Origin: Piscicola geometra
Taxonomy: Eukaryota > Annelida > Clitellata > Hirudinida > Piscicolidae
Assembly: GCA_943735955.1 (NCBI GenBank)
Contig: OX030965.1
Span: 1,945,201 to 2,009,200, forward strand
Direction: 5' to 3'
Length of the DNA: 64,000 nucleotides
The translations under genes were made by a program, and so were the position numbers. Numbering within the stretch: the first letter of the stretch is position 1; the number at the start of each line of letters is the position of its first letter. This document shows, one piece after another, positions 31,753-41,843 of this stretch. The notes beneath the pieces were generated by a model, which saw only the letters and a list, made by a program, of their open reading frames with translations, was not told where the DNA came from and did no database searches.

Positions 31753-31957
31753 TCGCTTAGCCTGTCTGGTGTTTTCCTGCTTGGATGCGCACTTAGTGTC
31801 AGAAGCAGCAGTTGAGCACTTGGAGTAAGTCTATAAGTTACTTTTTAGTATGCAGCCTCTTCTCAAGACGGTTCTAGATTAGGCAAAAAAGAGACTAGGA
31901 CATTGAGGAAAAAGTCTTACCTATAGAGTACGGTACTCTATAGGTAATACCTATAGT

Positions 31958-33271
31958 TAGCAACCACCACGAGGCTATGCAAATTAGCTTTAACCGGGGA
32001 ATTTTTATGAATGATAGTCATCGTATAAAACTGAATAACTTTAACTTATTAATGTTTTGACTAAGGTCAATTGATAATTTTAAGGATTAAAAATGAATTT
32101 TCTTTTCAATGAATATAATTTTAATAATATTAAAACTAAATAACAATTTTTAAAGCGATAACTAGTTTTACACTATGTTATCCACAGTTTGGGCACCAGC
32201 ATATTTTAAAGTTTTTCAAGTTGCTCTCTCAAAAAAGAGAGTATAAAAAGAAATTAAACATTTTTGAAAAATTCTTCAAAAGTTCTATAAAATATGTCAA
32301 AAGATATTAAATTTGATGAGCAGGGAATGAATTATAATGTTTTTAGAGAGAGGTGAAAGGTTTTTATTAAAACTCTCTAAAATCAACAACATATTTTAAA
32401 AGATTGAATTATATTTTGAAAATAAATTTTATTTTCTTTAAAATTATACTAAAATCATTGAGTTAAACCTATTTTTGAGCCCTCAAGACCACATCATACA
32501 TACCCAGTACACTTATCGCCTGTCATTTAGGAGTTTTAGGTTCTTTCTAGATAACTAAAAGTGCATGCGTAAAAGCTCACTACACGCCATTTTGTCTCAT
32601 AATTTAATTCACATTCAAATAAAGCATATAAAAACATGAATTAAAAAATATGATAGTTAAAATTGTAAATCAAAATTGAAAAGTCAACTTTGAAATGATT
32701 TTCTGACGCTTTTGACTCTCCAAATGCCTCTAAACTTTAGACTCGAAAAAGGTTTCGGATTAGGATTTCATACGATTTTTTGTTCTTGTTTTTGCCCTTT
32801 TTTCATGTAAAAAATAAAATGCCAAAAATGTTTTCAATATCTTAAATAGGATAAAAAACATTCAAATCATTCAAATTGATCATGCTGGCGTCATGAACGA
32901 GACCCAAAAGCACTATTAAGTTACTTTTTCATTTAAATTGTCAAAATAAGCTTTTAATTTAATTTGTTAATTTGAATTTTAATTCATAAAAAAAAAGTTT
33001 CATCAATATATGAGAGATAATGAAAAAGTATAGTGATAAAGTTAGACTCTTAAAGCCTGGTCCATGAAACGCATATTTATTCACGCCAAACAGTGCTGTA
33101 CGTAATTCTCCTGAAAGTTCAACTTATTCGAGTTTAAAAGCTGAATAACTTTTGAACCCATTGGAATATTGAAACAATAAAAACAGATTCACAATCGGCA
33201 AATAGAAATCTATTAAATGTATATTAAATTTTTTTAAATTGACAATTTTGAAAAATCCGTGGTGGTTGCTA
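31958..33271. mobile_element. Family G DNA element with 8-bp target-site duplication
   Basis: It starts TAGCAACCACCACG and ends with the exact reverse complement CGTGGTGGTTGCTA. The flanks are the perfect 8-bp duplication CCTATAGT (31950-31957 and 33272-33279). Its length is 1,314 bp with no transposase frame, so it is non-autonomous. An 8-bp duplication is typical of hAT- or P-like transposition. Related right ends occur near 14013, 40055 and 46148. Confidence 0.85.
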
Positions 33272-33290
33272 CCTATAGTACCCAATCAGT

Positions 33291-33475
33291 GAGCGGGTTG
33301 GCTAAGATGGTAAAGTCGTTGGACCTGCAACCTAAAGGTCGCCAGTTCGAATCCCTGTTCAGCCAACTGTGATCTATCATATACCTAGTGTATATGATGC
33401 GGTGTTTCACGACTTATGTGGTGTGAGTGGCGCCTCAGTTGCGTGCCTTGGCGCATTATAAATACGCATTATTTT
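33291..33475 (+). mobile_element. tRNA-derived SINE, type 1, diverged
   Basis: Head GGTTGGCTAAGATGGTAA (box A-like) and box B CCAGTTCGAATCCC, then the ATCATATACCTAGTGTATAT hairpin and GAGTGGCGCC. The distal tail is lost. TGAGC flanks both sides, a possible 5-bp target duplication within family H. Confidence 0.78.
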
Positions 33476-34059
33476 TTTAAATTTTTTTTTTATTTAATGA
33501 GCAGGCTTCTGAAATCGATGACACTTTTGTTCACAAACTTGGAATAGAGAGGCAGTGTAGTAAGGTGAACCATAGACTAAAGAAACTTGTAAATTGAATG
33601 CAGTCAGTAGATCCATCACCCTATAAAAGAGCCAGCAGCCTAGAGATGAACAGATCTCGTTTTTCGGAGGCTTTCAATCAACGGGTCAAGCAAAAAACAG
33701 AAAAACTTAACTAGAATAAAATAAGTTTCAAAAAAGCAAAAATTAAAAAAAACTGGTTTATAGAAAGATGCGAAAAAGACTTGAACTTTGATGATCCTTT
33801 CACTGAAAATAAAGTTTTAAAAAAATGTATAAATGTATCAACTAAGAAAATTGAAATATATTTGTTAAAATTATAAAAAGTTTTTTTAATGTGTTTTTCT
33901 AGCGAACAAAAGATTTAACCTCTCCCATTTTGTGTGTTTTTTTTCAATTGCAGATTTTGTGACATTAAAAAAGAAATTTTGCGTCAAACTTCTTTTAGTG
34001 TTAATCATGTCCTAAGTGGACGTTTTGAAATTTTGAAATCGATGATTATGCCACCCTTC

Positions 34060-34294
<235 letters not shown>

Positions 34295-34499
34295 TATTTA
34301 TTTATTTATTTATTTATACAATTCATTTCAAACTAATGTAAAAAAATGTACAAAATTGTAATTAACGAGCCATGAAGCACGAGCATTCTTTACCGAAAAG
34401 TTTCATGTATAAGGCGCAGTCACTTTTAAACTTAAAATTAATACGTGAATACTTAGTTTTTACAGTATATCACATTGAAATATAAGGAACAATTATGGT

Positions 34500-34824
34500 A
34501 TGGAACATCATCATCATCACCACCACAGTTCATTGCGATGGCGCTTGATAACACCGTCTTGTGACATTACGAACATCATCATCATTCTCATCATCATCAT
34601 TCTCATCATCATTATTCTCATCATCATTATTCTCATCATCATTATTCTCATCATCATTATTCTCATCATCATTACTCTCATCATCATTATTCTCATCATC
34701 ATCATCATGATCAATACATTTTTATAAACATCCAAAGAGACTCGATTTAGAAATTTCAAACGGTATTTTTCTAAGAACCTACATTTATGTAAGTTTCACT
34801 GTTAAAAACCTCTTGATCTTGTTT

Positions 34825-34882
<58 letters not shown>
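34500..34882. repeat. CAT-based microsatellites
   Basis: Positions 34575-34705 carry (TCATCATCATTATTC)n, a 15-bp higher-order unit of CAT/ATT. Positions 34826-34880 are pure (CAT)n. Open frames here (poly-Ile, poly-Met) are repeat artefacts. Confidence 0.92.
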
Positions 34883-34883
<1 letters not shown>

Positions 34884-35251
34884 CATGTGCTTCAATGCTG
34901 TCTCAATTATCTACACGTGCAGATTAAAAGACTGTTAACATTATTTCAATTTCACTCGCTCATTTGTAACATTCAATAATTATTTTTTATTATTAATAAC
35001 ACAAAATGTATTCTCATGTTTATCGATTGTTCAAATCATGAATAACATATCATCAGTTTCACTCCTAAACAATCGTCTCCCTCGCTAGCTCATGTACTCT
35101 CACTAAAGTATGAAACATTCATTCTCAATTATGTTATAGCAGAAATCAAGTGTTATTGCTCAGAAGATTTGATTTCTATGATTTGAGACGATTTCTTTCA
35201 CATTATACAATTTTTCTTTATGTGATTTCCTTTTTGTTGATTTTATTTGAT
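34883..35251. other. AT-rich intergenic sequence
   Basis: No gene, RNA or repeat family was recognised. Confidence 0.4.
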
Positions 35252-35341
35252 TTACTGTAAACACAAAGTATAAGACGCACTTTTTCACTTATCAAATTTA
35301 ATTTTAAAGTCTAGTGCGTCTTATACGTGGAGTTTACGGCA
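35252..35341. mobile_element. Short MITE with GTATAAGACGCACT inverted repeats
   Basis: ACTGTAAAC, then GTATAAGACGCACT at 35255-35281, faces AGTGCGTCTTATAC, then GTTTACGGCA at 35313-35341. The arms are nearly complementary around a 31-bp centre. Half-copies appear at 30588 (GTGCGCCTTATAC) and 34410 (TAAGGCGCAGTC). Confidence 0.65.
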
Positions 35342-35965
35342 TATCGAGCTTGAGATTTCCAAGACATATCACCAGGCATTCACGCTTGTCTGATGAAAGA
35401 TTGAAAAAAGATAGAAAGAAACAAAGATGATTTGTAAAAACCTCTTTGAAATAGGGAAAAGCGGGGTAAGATGTTCATAGGTATTTTTGCAAACTATAAA
35501 TGCGCTATAGAATTATTGAAGACACCATTTTGTCGAAAATATTAATTTCGTTTAATTATAAAATTTTCTTGCTCAAATCCTTTACGTTTGTAGCCGCTAA
35601 ACGCCTTAATTAGTTTTTTCATATATTGATGTTAGTTGTTTAGTTTTTTTTATTTATAATTTATCATATCTTTATTATTAATTTTTATTCTTTGTTAAAT
35701 ACCTTTATATGATGCATCAATTACAGTAAAAATAACATATAATTTCAAATTCATAACATCTAATTTTTAAATAATTTTTGAATATGTACCGGCGGGGCAA
35801 GACGACTACAACATGGGCCCCACATATGATATAAATGAAAACTTTCAAACTTTTTCAGGTTTTCATGGTTGGCATTTATAAAATATATAAAAATAAGAGC
35901 AGTTATGTTATAAAAGCCTTGAAGAATGCTATTAAATACTAATAATAATTATTTTCGTTTTTGTA

Positions 35966-37090
35966 CTAGAGGTCGGACATGGACGATTTTTCTCGTTCCC
36001 GACATCTTTTTTCCCGTTTTGTTTCCGATAAGCCATCAGAATTTCGATTCCCGTCCTGTTCCCGCAATTCGATTTCCGGTTTCGACCCGTTCCCGAAACT
36101 TTGACCTGGTCTCGAAAAAAAAGTTTGTCTTTTCATTCATTTACGCTGCCGTGTTCACCAGTCCCAAACTTGCTATTCCTAACATTACTTAAAATTTATT
36201 ATTTGAAAGTCAGAATATTTCTTTTTTTTAAAGAAAAAACACGATTTAAATTTCAAATATTTATTGAATGAAAGTAATAAAGTTAGTCATTAAGTAATTC
36301 AATCAAGTCTTCATTGCTTTTCACACGGGGTTAAACCGTCAAGAGTTTTAGCATTCAATTCAGATGATATTCATCTGAAGTTAAACGACCACATTTGGAA
36401 AAATTTCGTTCACAGGAAATAGAGCTTGCAAGTATACTAAACAAAATTTTCTTGTAGTAATGAAAAATTGCTTATTTTACTCCAATAAAATAAAACATCT
36501 TCATAATCTTCAATTTCGGTGGGACGTAATTTTGAATATTTGTACAATTCACCCTTTTCTGAATTATCTTCCTCGATCATTGTTATTAATTTTTCAATAA
36601 TGTTAGAAATATGTTTTTCGACAACATTCTTGTTCTCCACAACTACAAAAATAATATCATTCGTTTAATTTGATATTATGAAAATTGTATTATAATTACA
36701 AATATTATAAAAACTAATATAAGAGGTCTAAATAACCATCATTTGTTCTTTTCTCAACGGCACTGCAGCTTTGTCTGGTTGTACAAAATGAAATTAAATT
36801 TTCTCTAATTAAAGTCTTGGTATTTATTTCTTTTCTATCCCAAACTCTTGTAATATTATTCTTTTATACTCGGAGATGCAACAGACATGCTGCCATATGA
36901 ATAAGATCAATGGACATCTTTTCTTTTGTCGAAATGATCAACTGAGCAATCAACTGGAAATTAAAAATTCAAATTCAAAGTATTAATTCATAAAATAAAT
37001 ATAATATAACTGACCACTTTGATTTAATCTGTAAAATTTTCGTCATCACCTATTTTTTCTAATCTCCCTAATGTTTGGACTTGAGTTTTA
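35966..37090 (-). mobile_element. hAT transposon copy 1, truncated
   Basis: It begins CTAGAGGTCGGACATGG, with CCCGTTCCCGA-type subterminal repeats to 36130, as does 50786-50990. The minus frame 36437-36640 reads YKYSKLRPTEIEDYEDVLFY, then WSKISNFSLLQ, matching the region before the hAT C-terminal dimerisation domain in the second copy. Homology with 51080-51890 continues to about 37090, where this copy stops. No intact transposase. Confidence 0.72.
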
Positions 37091-37457
37091 ATAAATAAAA
37101 AAAATTAAAACACAATATCGCTTTTTAGTAGAATTTGTTTAACAATATTTATTTTATTTTCTAGCGCTTTTCATTTTTTTTAAAGATTTTGAGTTTTTTC
37201 TAAGTACTCTGGGATTTATGGACCTGTATAGTCTGTTGCCTTTTTGACTATTTTTTCTACTCTTATTTTAGGTGGTTATGAGACAGGCATATTCCAAGTT
37301 TACTTTTTAATTTTTTTTAGTTTTTTTGTAAAAACCTGTCCACTGCCTTTCTGAGGCCAGCTTCAAAAATAAAAAAATGTATTCATTCTCGTTTAATCAG
37401 CAAATACTTTTCTTTTTAGAAGTGATTTTGATTGTTTTCGTTATTAATTTTATATTA

Positions 37458-37563
37458 TTTGATCAATCAATCAATCACATGCGTTTATATAGCGCTTCTT
37501 ATCTAATTCAAAAGCGCTTTCAAATAAATTTGTTAAATAAAACGGTTTTTGGACCACTACCAA

Positions 37564-37608
<45 letters not shown>

Positions 37609-37850
37609 ATTTATATATTTTTAAAAAAACAATCAACCTCAATAATCCAACCTCACTCACACCACCATGACAATCACCGCCAAAAAAAATCATTATCTCC
37701 ACCAATACAAAATTCAATCATCACCAAAGTACCAACACTCATACCACAGCACAATTATCACCACATCATCCTCAAAACCACAAAAAACAATCATCATTCT
37801 TCTCAATTTTCTGTCTTGCCACTGGTGCCGAGGCTGCGATAGAGGGTGAA
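37458..37850 (-). repeat. Composite LINE-B-tail repeat (minus-strand copy)
   Basis: Read on plus: (ATCA)n, TATATAGCGCTTC, AAAAGCGCTTTC, AAAACGGTTTTTGG, a (TA)n run at 37567-37606, ACAATCAACCTCAATAATCC, CACC/ATC-rich repeats, CTTGCCACTGGTGCCGAGGC. This is the reverse complement of the 4690-5157 repeat. The uninterrupted order here gives the pre-insertion form of 11620-13690. Confidence 0.75.
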
Positions 37851-37962
37851 GGAGAAGTCTTTGCCAACACTGGAACTGCTGCTGCTCTGGAAGGTTTTCT
37901 CCTTTATGTCGCAGCTCACTTGATTCCCTGCGGCCATCTTGGTCTGCTGCGGCCATTCCTTG
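37838..37962 (-). other. Possible exon of unknown gene (minus)
   Basis: An open, low-AT segment reads EWPQQTKMAAGNQVSCDIK, then SVGKDFSFTLYRSLGTSG, with an acceptor-like TTTGAATCTTTCAAG before it. Its 3' end overlaps the composite repeat, whose other copy (4695-4735) keeps only YRSLNTSGK. It may be part of the repeat rather than a host gene. Confidence 0.3.
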
Positions 37963-38224
37963 AAAGATTCAAAACAACCAACATTTGCACAAAAAACATT
38001 CTAATTAATTAAATGTAATTTTTATTTAGACTTAAGATTCTAACATTTTAATATACTATACTCAAAAACGTTTATTCCAAAAATGTATTTGAGCGGCTAA
38101 CCAAAGCAAGTTTTTAGAGTCGTGATGTGATAATTTTATCTCAAAAAAATATTAAATAAAATAATAATAATATATAAACCATTTTCTGCTCCATAAACCA
38201 AACTAAATCAGGTTTCCGCTTTTT

Positions 38225-38345
38225 CCAGCAACTTCAACTGCATAAAAAAACCGCAAAGATGAAAAAAGGACGTTCGTTCACGAAAACAGTTGCACGTGAC
38301 AAACGGCTCTTTCAGCGTGCCTCAATGAATCTCATCGATAGGGAG
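38225..38345 (+). other. Possible exon of unknown gene (plus)
   Basis: The acceptor-like TTTTTCCAG precedes an open segment reading QLQLHKKTAKMKKGRSF, then TVARDKRLFQRASMNLI, ending before GTGAAAA. The composition is less AT-rich than the surroundings. No family was recognised and no partner exons were found. Confidence 0.3.
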
Positions 38346-38883
38346 ACTGGTGAAAATGGTGATGATTTTGGAAACAATCTATTTATTTACTTTTTTTAAC
38401 AAATTGGCGATTCGCACCTTTAATAAACATGTTTCAAATATTTTTATTTATTTTAAATTTTACTGAATTAACAATGAAGAGCAGAATGCAATATTTGTAT
38501 AATAAAACGGGACTTTAAAAAAACGGTATTTTTCTTCTCATTGTTCAAAAAAAACGAAATACAATCAAAAGAACCTATGCGCTTCACTGACTAAGTGCTT
38601 GTGTTGCATAAAATACTTCTTTTGAAGAAGAAAAATAAATCTAAATGAATTTTGAAAAAATTAGAATTTGAATATTATTCCATTGATTTTATAAAGCATA
38701 TGCTGATGAGAAATACTTTTGATATGGGACTGACGATACAGATTAGAAACCGACCGAATCTAAATTTACAGTTTTGGCCACTTTTCGGTTTTGGTCAAAA
38801 AAACTTTTTGCAGTTTCGGTTTCACCCGAAATGGATCTCACACTGGCCGAAAACCCTAACATAAATTAAGTTTATCTGATACA

Positions 38884-39960
38884 GGGGGAGGTTGCTCAAG
38901 ATAAACCGGTTCCAAAGATAGAACGGCGCTTTAAAGAATAATTTTTTTCATATCTAGGCATCCATCTTAGATGCACATTTTTATGTTGGTTTTGTTTCGG
39001 AAAGTTGTCTCATTCAATTAGAATACTTGAAAAACTGATTTCTAGAAAATTGTTAAATATTGGGAAATAACATTTTGCTTTTTTTTCAACTTCGGAAGGT
39101 AAATAATTTCACATTTTTATTAGTAATTAGATGATGCAATACAGTTTTATTGTGTGCAAGTTGTAAAGTGAAAAATTGAGTGATTGGCCTGTTATGACCA
39201 TGATCATGTGCATGGTCATAGTTTCCTAACAGGACCAGTAATGTTGAATTTTAGAATGAGACTGTAGAAGTTGATAAGTCTATATAGAGTATATATTTTA
39301 CATAGACTATATAGAGTATATTTTTTATTTAGACTATAGAGAGTATATACTTTATATAAACAATTGAAAATTAATATAAACCAATTATTTACTTTTTAAT
39401 TATTAAAAATCCATTAGTATTCATTAGCTTCTAAATCGGCTTTATAGCACTTCACAGTCCATGATAATTCATGATAATTATCATAAAATGTATTTATTTA
39501 CAGCTGCAATGAGCGAAAACGGCATTGTGAAGTGTCCACAGTTCTGACGAGCACACCTTACAAAGATCAACTAATTGTTAACGAGTTGAGAGAAAAAAAC
39601 TATAAAAAGTGAAGCAATTTTTGAAGAAGTTGAACCAGAAAAGGTCGAAATGAAAACTAAAAAGCCTAGAGCAAAAATAAGTTTAATTTGCAAAATTAAC
39701 CTAAAAGCTAAATTTAATTTAATTTACTCAATTTGATTAAATGACAATTCAAATTAAGATACAAACTGGTGTTTTTCTTTAGATAACTAAATAATTTTGA
39801 TGATGAATACACTTTTAAATGACATTTTATATTAAATACAATGTAAATTCATCTTTGAGAACAGAGCATTCCATCTTGAGTACCCAGTTGCTCAACATGG
39901 AATTTTGTGTTCATGTTTGAAGTAAGAAAACTTGTGTTTTCTCTTTTTATCTAGTCTTAT
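38884..39960 (+). mobile_element. Family K DNA element, second copy
   Basis: It starts GGGGGAGGTTGCTCAAGAT and is homologous to 14733-15890: TTTTTATGTTGGTTT, TTAGATGATGCAATACAGTT, GTGCATGGTCATAG, CTATATAGAGTATAT, CCCAGTTGCTCAACATGGAA. The right terminal repeat was not found; the end near 39960 is approximate. No transposase frame. Confidence 0.6.
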
Positions 39961-40264
39961 GTTTGAGTTCACATAACTTAAATGTTAAGACTTTTCTATA
40001 ATTTTACTGTAAAATGTCACTTTTGTTCATTAGCATAAGTCGATTGGGGTTGCTAATTAATCTTTAATTTTTAAAAACTTTATGAATGTTTCATTATTGG
40101 AACAGTGAGCATGAATCGGTGATGTCAAATTTTACTATAAGTTTATAAATATTCATTTAATTTGTTGTGCAAAAAATAAAGAATGGATAAAAAGATAAAT
40201 TTACCGAAGTTAGATCTCTAATTGTTTTTATAAATCAAAAATTTATAGAAAATGCTTTCTTCGA

Positions 40265-40610
40265 AACATCAGTGTTGATGAAAGAATGGCAATATACATT
40301 ATGGAAAAATGTTGCGAAACAATTTGAGAGAAGAGCCAATAAGGTTTGGATTCAAATTTCAGAGTTTTCGCAACCGTCTTGGTTATTTAATTCAATATGA
40401 GCCCTACCAGGGAGCAACAGGACCAGTATAGGTCTTGGTGCCAGCGTTGTTTTGATTTCAGTTTCAAAACTTCCAAATGTTTTTTGGAGATCGATTTTCA
40501 TCTCACCGAAGCTAATTGATGAACATCAAAGAAGAGGCTCTGGATACTGTGGGACAGTAAGGTCCAACAGAAAAAGAAAATGCCCAGTTATGCCAAAATG
40601 ATTTGAGATT
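40265..40610 (+). pseudogene. piggyBac transposase fragment
   Basis: Shifted frames read SVDERMAIYIMEKC, then PIRFGFKFQSFRNRLGYLIQ, YEPYQGATG, then after a stop GLGASVVLISVSKLPNVFW, LIDEHQRRGSGYCGT and VRSNRKRKCPVMPK. The order matches the piggyBac/PGBD core: PIRFG-K, LGY-x2-QFEPYQGA, GLG-VV, then GT-R-NRK. Stop codons and the lack of ends mark it as a remnant, with no neighbouring TTAA-flanked termini recognised. Host PGBD genes share these motifs, but the decay argues for a dead transposon. Confidence 0.75.
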
Positions 40611-40624
40611 TGGCATGAAGATTC

Positions 40625-40765
40625 GATTTGAGAGCTGCCCATCACAGCAAATAAGACTCTACACACCAGTCAAACAGGAACACATCAGCGAAAGGATCAG
40701 AAAACGCCAACTTGAATTCACTGGCCATTGTCTTCGCATGCTCGGAGATGAAATTGAAGAGGTGA
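40625..40765 (+). mobile_element. LINE-D C-terminal fragment
   Basis: It encodes EHISERIRKRQLEFTGHCLR, then MLGDEIE, the post-RT RIR-RQL-F-GH-LRM block of the LINE-D group, flanked by unrelated sequence. It directly follows the piggyBac remnant. Confidence 0.65.
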
Positions 40766-40884
40766 GTTCCAAAAGCTGTTAAGTAGGAATAACAATACAG
40801 ACATTAAAATACTCCTACAACTGAATCAACGCCAGTAACCCATAATATGATTTGATATTGCTAGAACATATGAAATAATCTTAG

Positions 40885-41465
40885 TTAGGCTATACACTGT
40901 GGGAAAAAAACATGCCACTGTCAACAGACATAAAAGTTCAAGTCTTTTTCACTTCTTTCTATAAAGCAGCATTTTTTTATTTTTACTTTTTAAAAAACGT
41001 AGTTTTTTTTCTTTTATTATAGTGTTGACTGTTTTTTTGCTTGCCCGTTGCTTTGAAGCCTCCGAATGACGGGATCTGTCCATCTCTTATAGGAGGATGG
41101 ATCTACTGACTGCATTCAATTTACTAGTTTCTTCAGTCTATGGTTTACCTTACCACACTGCCTCTCTATTCCAAGGTTGTGAACAAGAGTGTCATCGATT
41201 TCAGAAGCCTGCTCACTGATTGGGTACTCCATAAGTAAGGCCTCTTTATCACTGTCCTAGTCTCTTTTTGCCTATCTAAACCGTATTGAGAAGAGGCTGC
41301 ATAATAAAAATTAACTTATAGACTCCCTCCAAGTTCTCAACTGCTGCTTCTGACACCAAATGCACATCCAAGCCAACAAACTCCACTAGAACAACTTGAA
41401 ATAGGGAGGTTCCATAACTTCTCTTACCAGACAGTCTAGGTGATTGTTTATCTCTGGGTTTTACC
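40885..41465 (-). repeat. Family H repeat, uninterrupted copy
   Basis: It starts TACACTGTGGGAAAAAAACA and runs to about 41465. It is the reverse complement of the interrupted copy at 31735-33800 and shows the join GGAGTACCCAATCAGTGAGC, GGCTTCTGAAATC without insertions. The terminal motif resembles that of the palindromic MITE at 54280 (CACGCTGGGTCAAAAATAAC). Confidence 0.65.
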
Positions 41466-41843
41466 TTGAAAACTCAGTGAGATCATTAAAGTGGTGAATA
41501 AGAATTGTTTTTGCCTTGGAAATAACCCGAATTTTTGTTTTGGTAATATACATTCCACTGGATACCATTCTTCACTCAAGGTAGAGGAGAAACTCATTGA
41601 ATTGGTTTCAGTGTTTGGCTGAGCTCAGAAGCCACCAGCTAATGTACAACAACCAACCATTTAAACTAAAAAAACATTCAATTCGATTCTTTTCTAACAT
41701 TGCCTTCACGTGCGCGTACAGAAAATAAGAATTTAAACTTAAATTACATGAAATAAATTTTATAAAATGTAGGACGCGATGTAGATCCATCATTGTTGGT
41801 TAGTTCAAATTACAACTAAAAACATAAGTTATGTAAGGGTCAT

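Larger units (their letters stand above)
31735..33800 (+). repeat. Family H repeat, interrupted by a DNA element and a SINE
   Basis: Positions 31735-31957 and 33272-33800 together match the reverse complement of 40890-41460 (AGAAGCAGCAGTTGAG, GCAGCCTCTTCTCAA, TGAGCAGGCTTCTGAAATCG, GGAATAGAGAGGCAGTGT, GAAAAAGACTTGAACTTT). The copy is broken by the element at 31958-33271 and by the SINE at 33291-33475. No coding frame. Confidence 0.72.

Noticed and set aside
35459..35815. Possible DNA element with GGGGTAAGATG / GGGGCAAGACG motifs
   Set aside because: Both motifs are in the same orientation and no inverted ends or duplication could be found.
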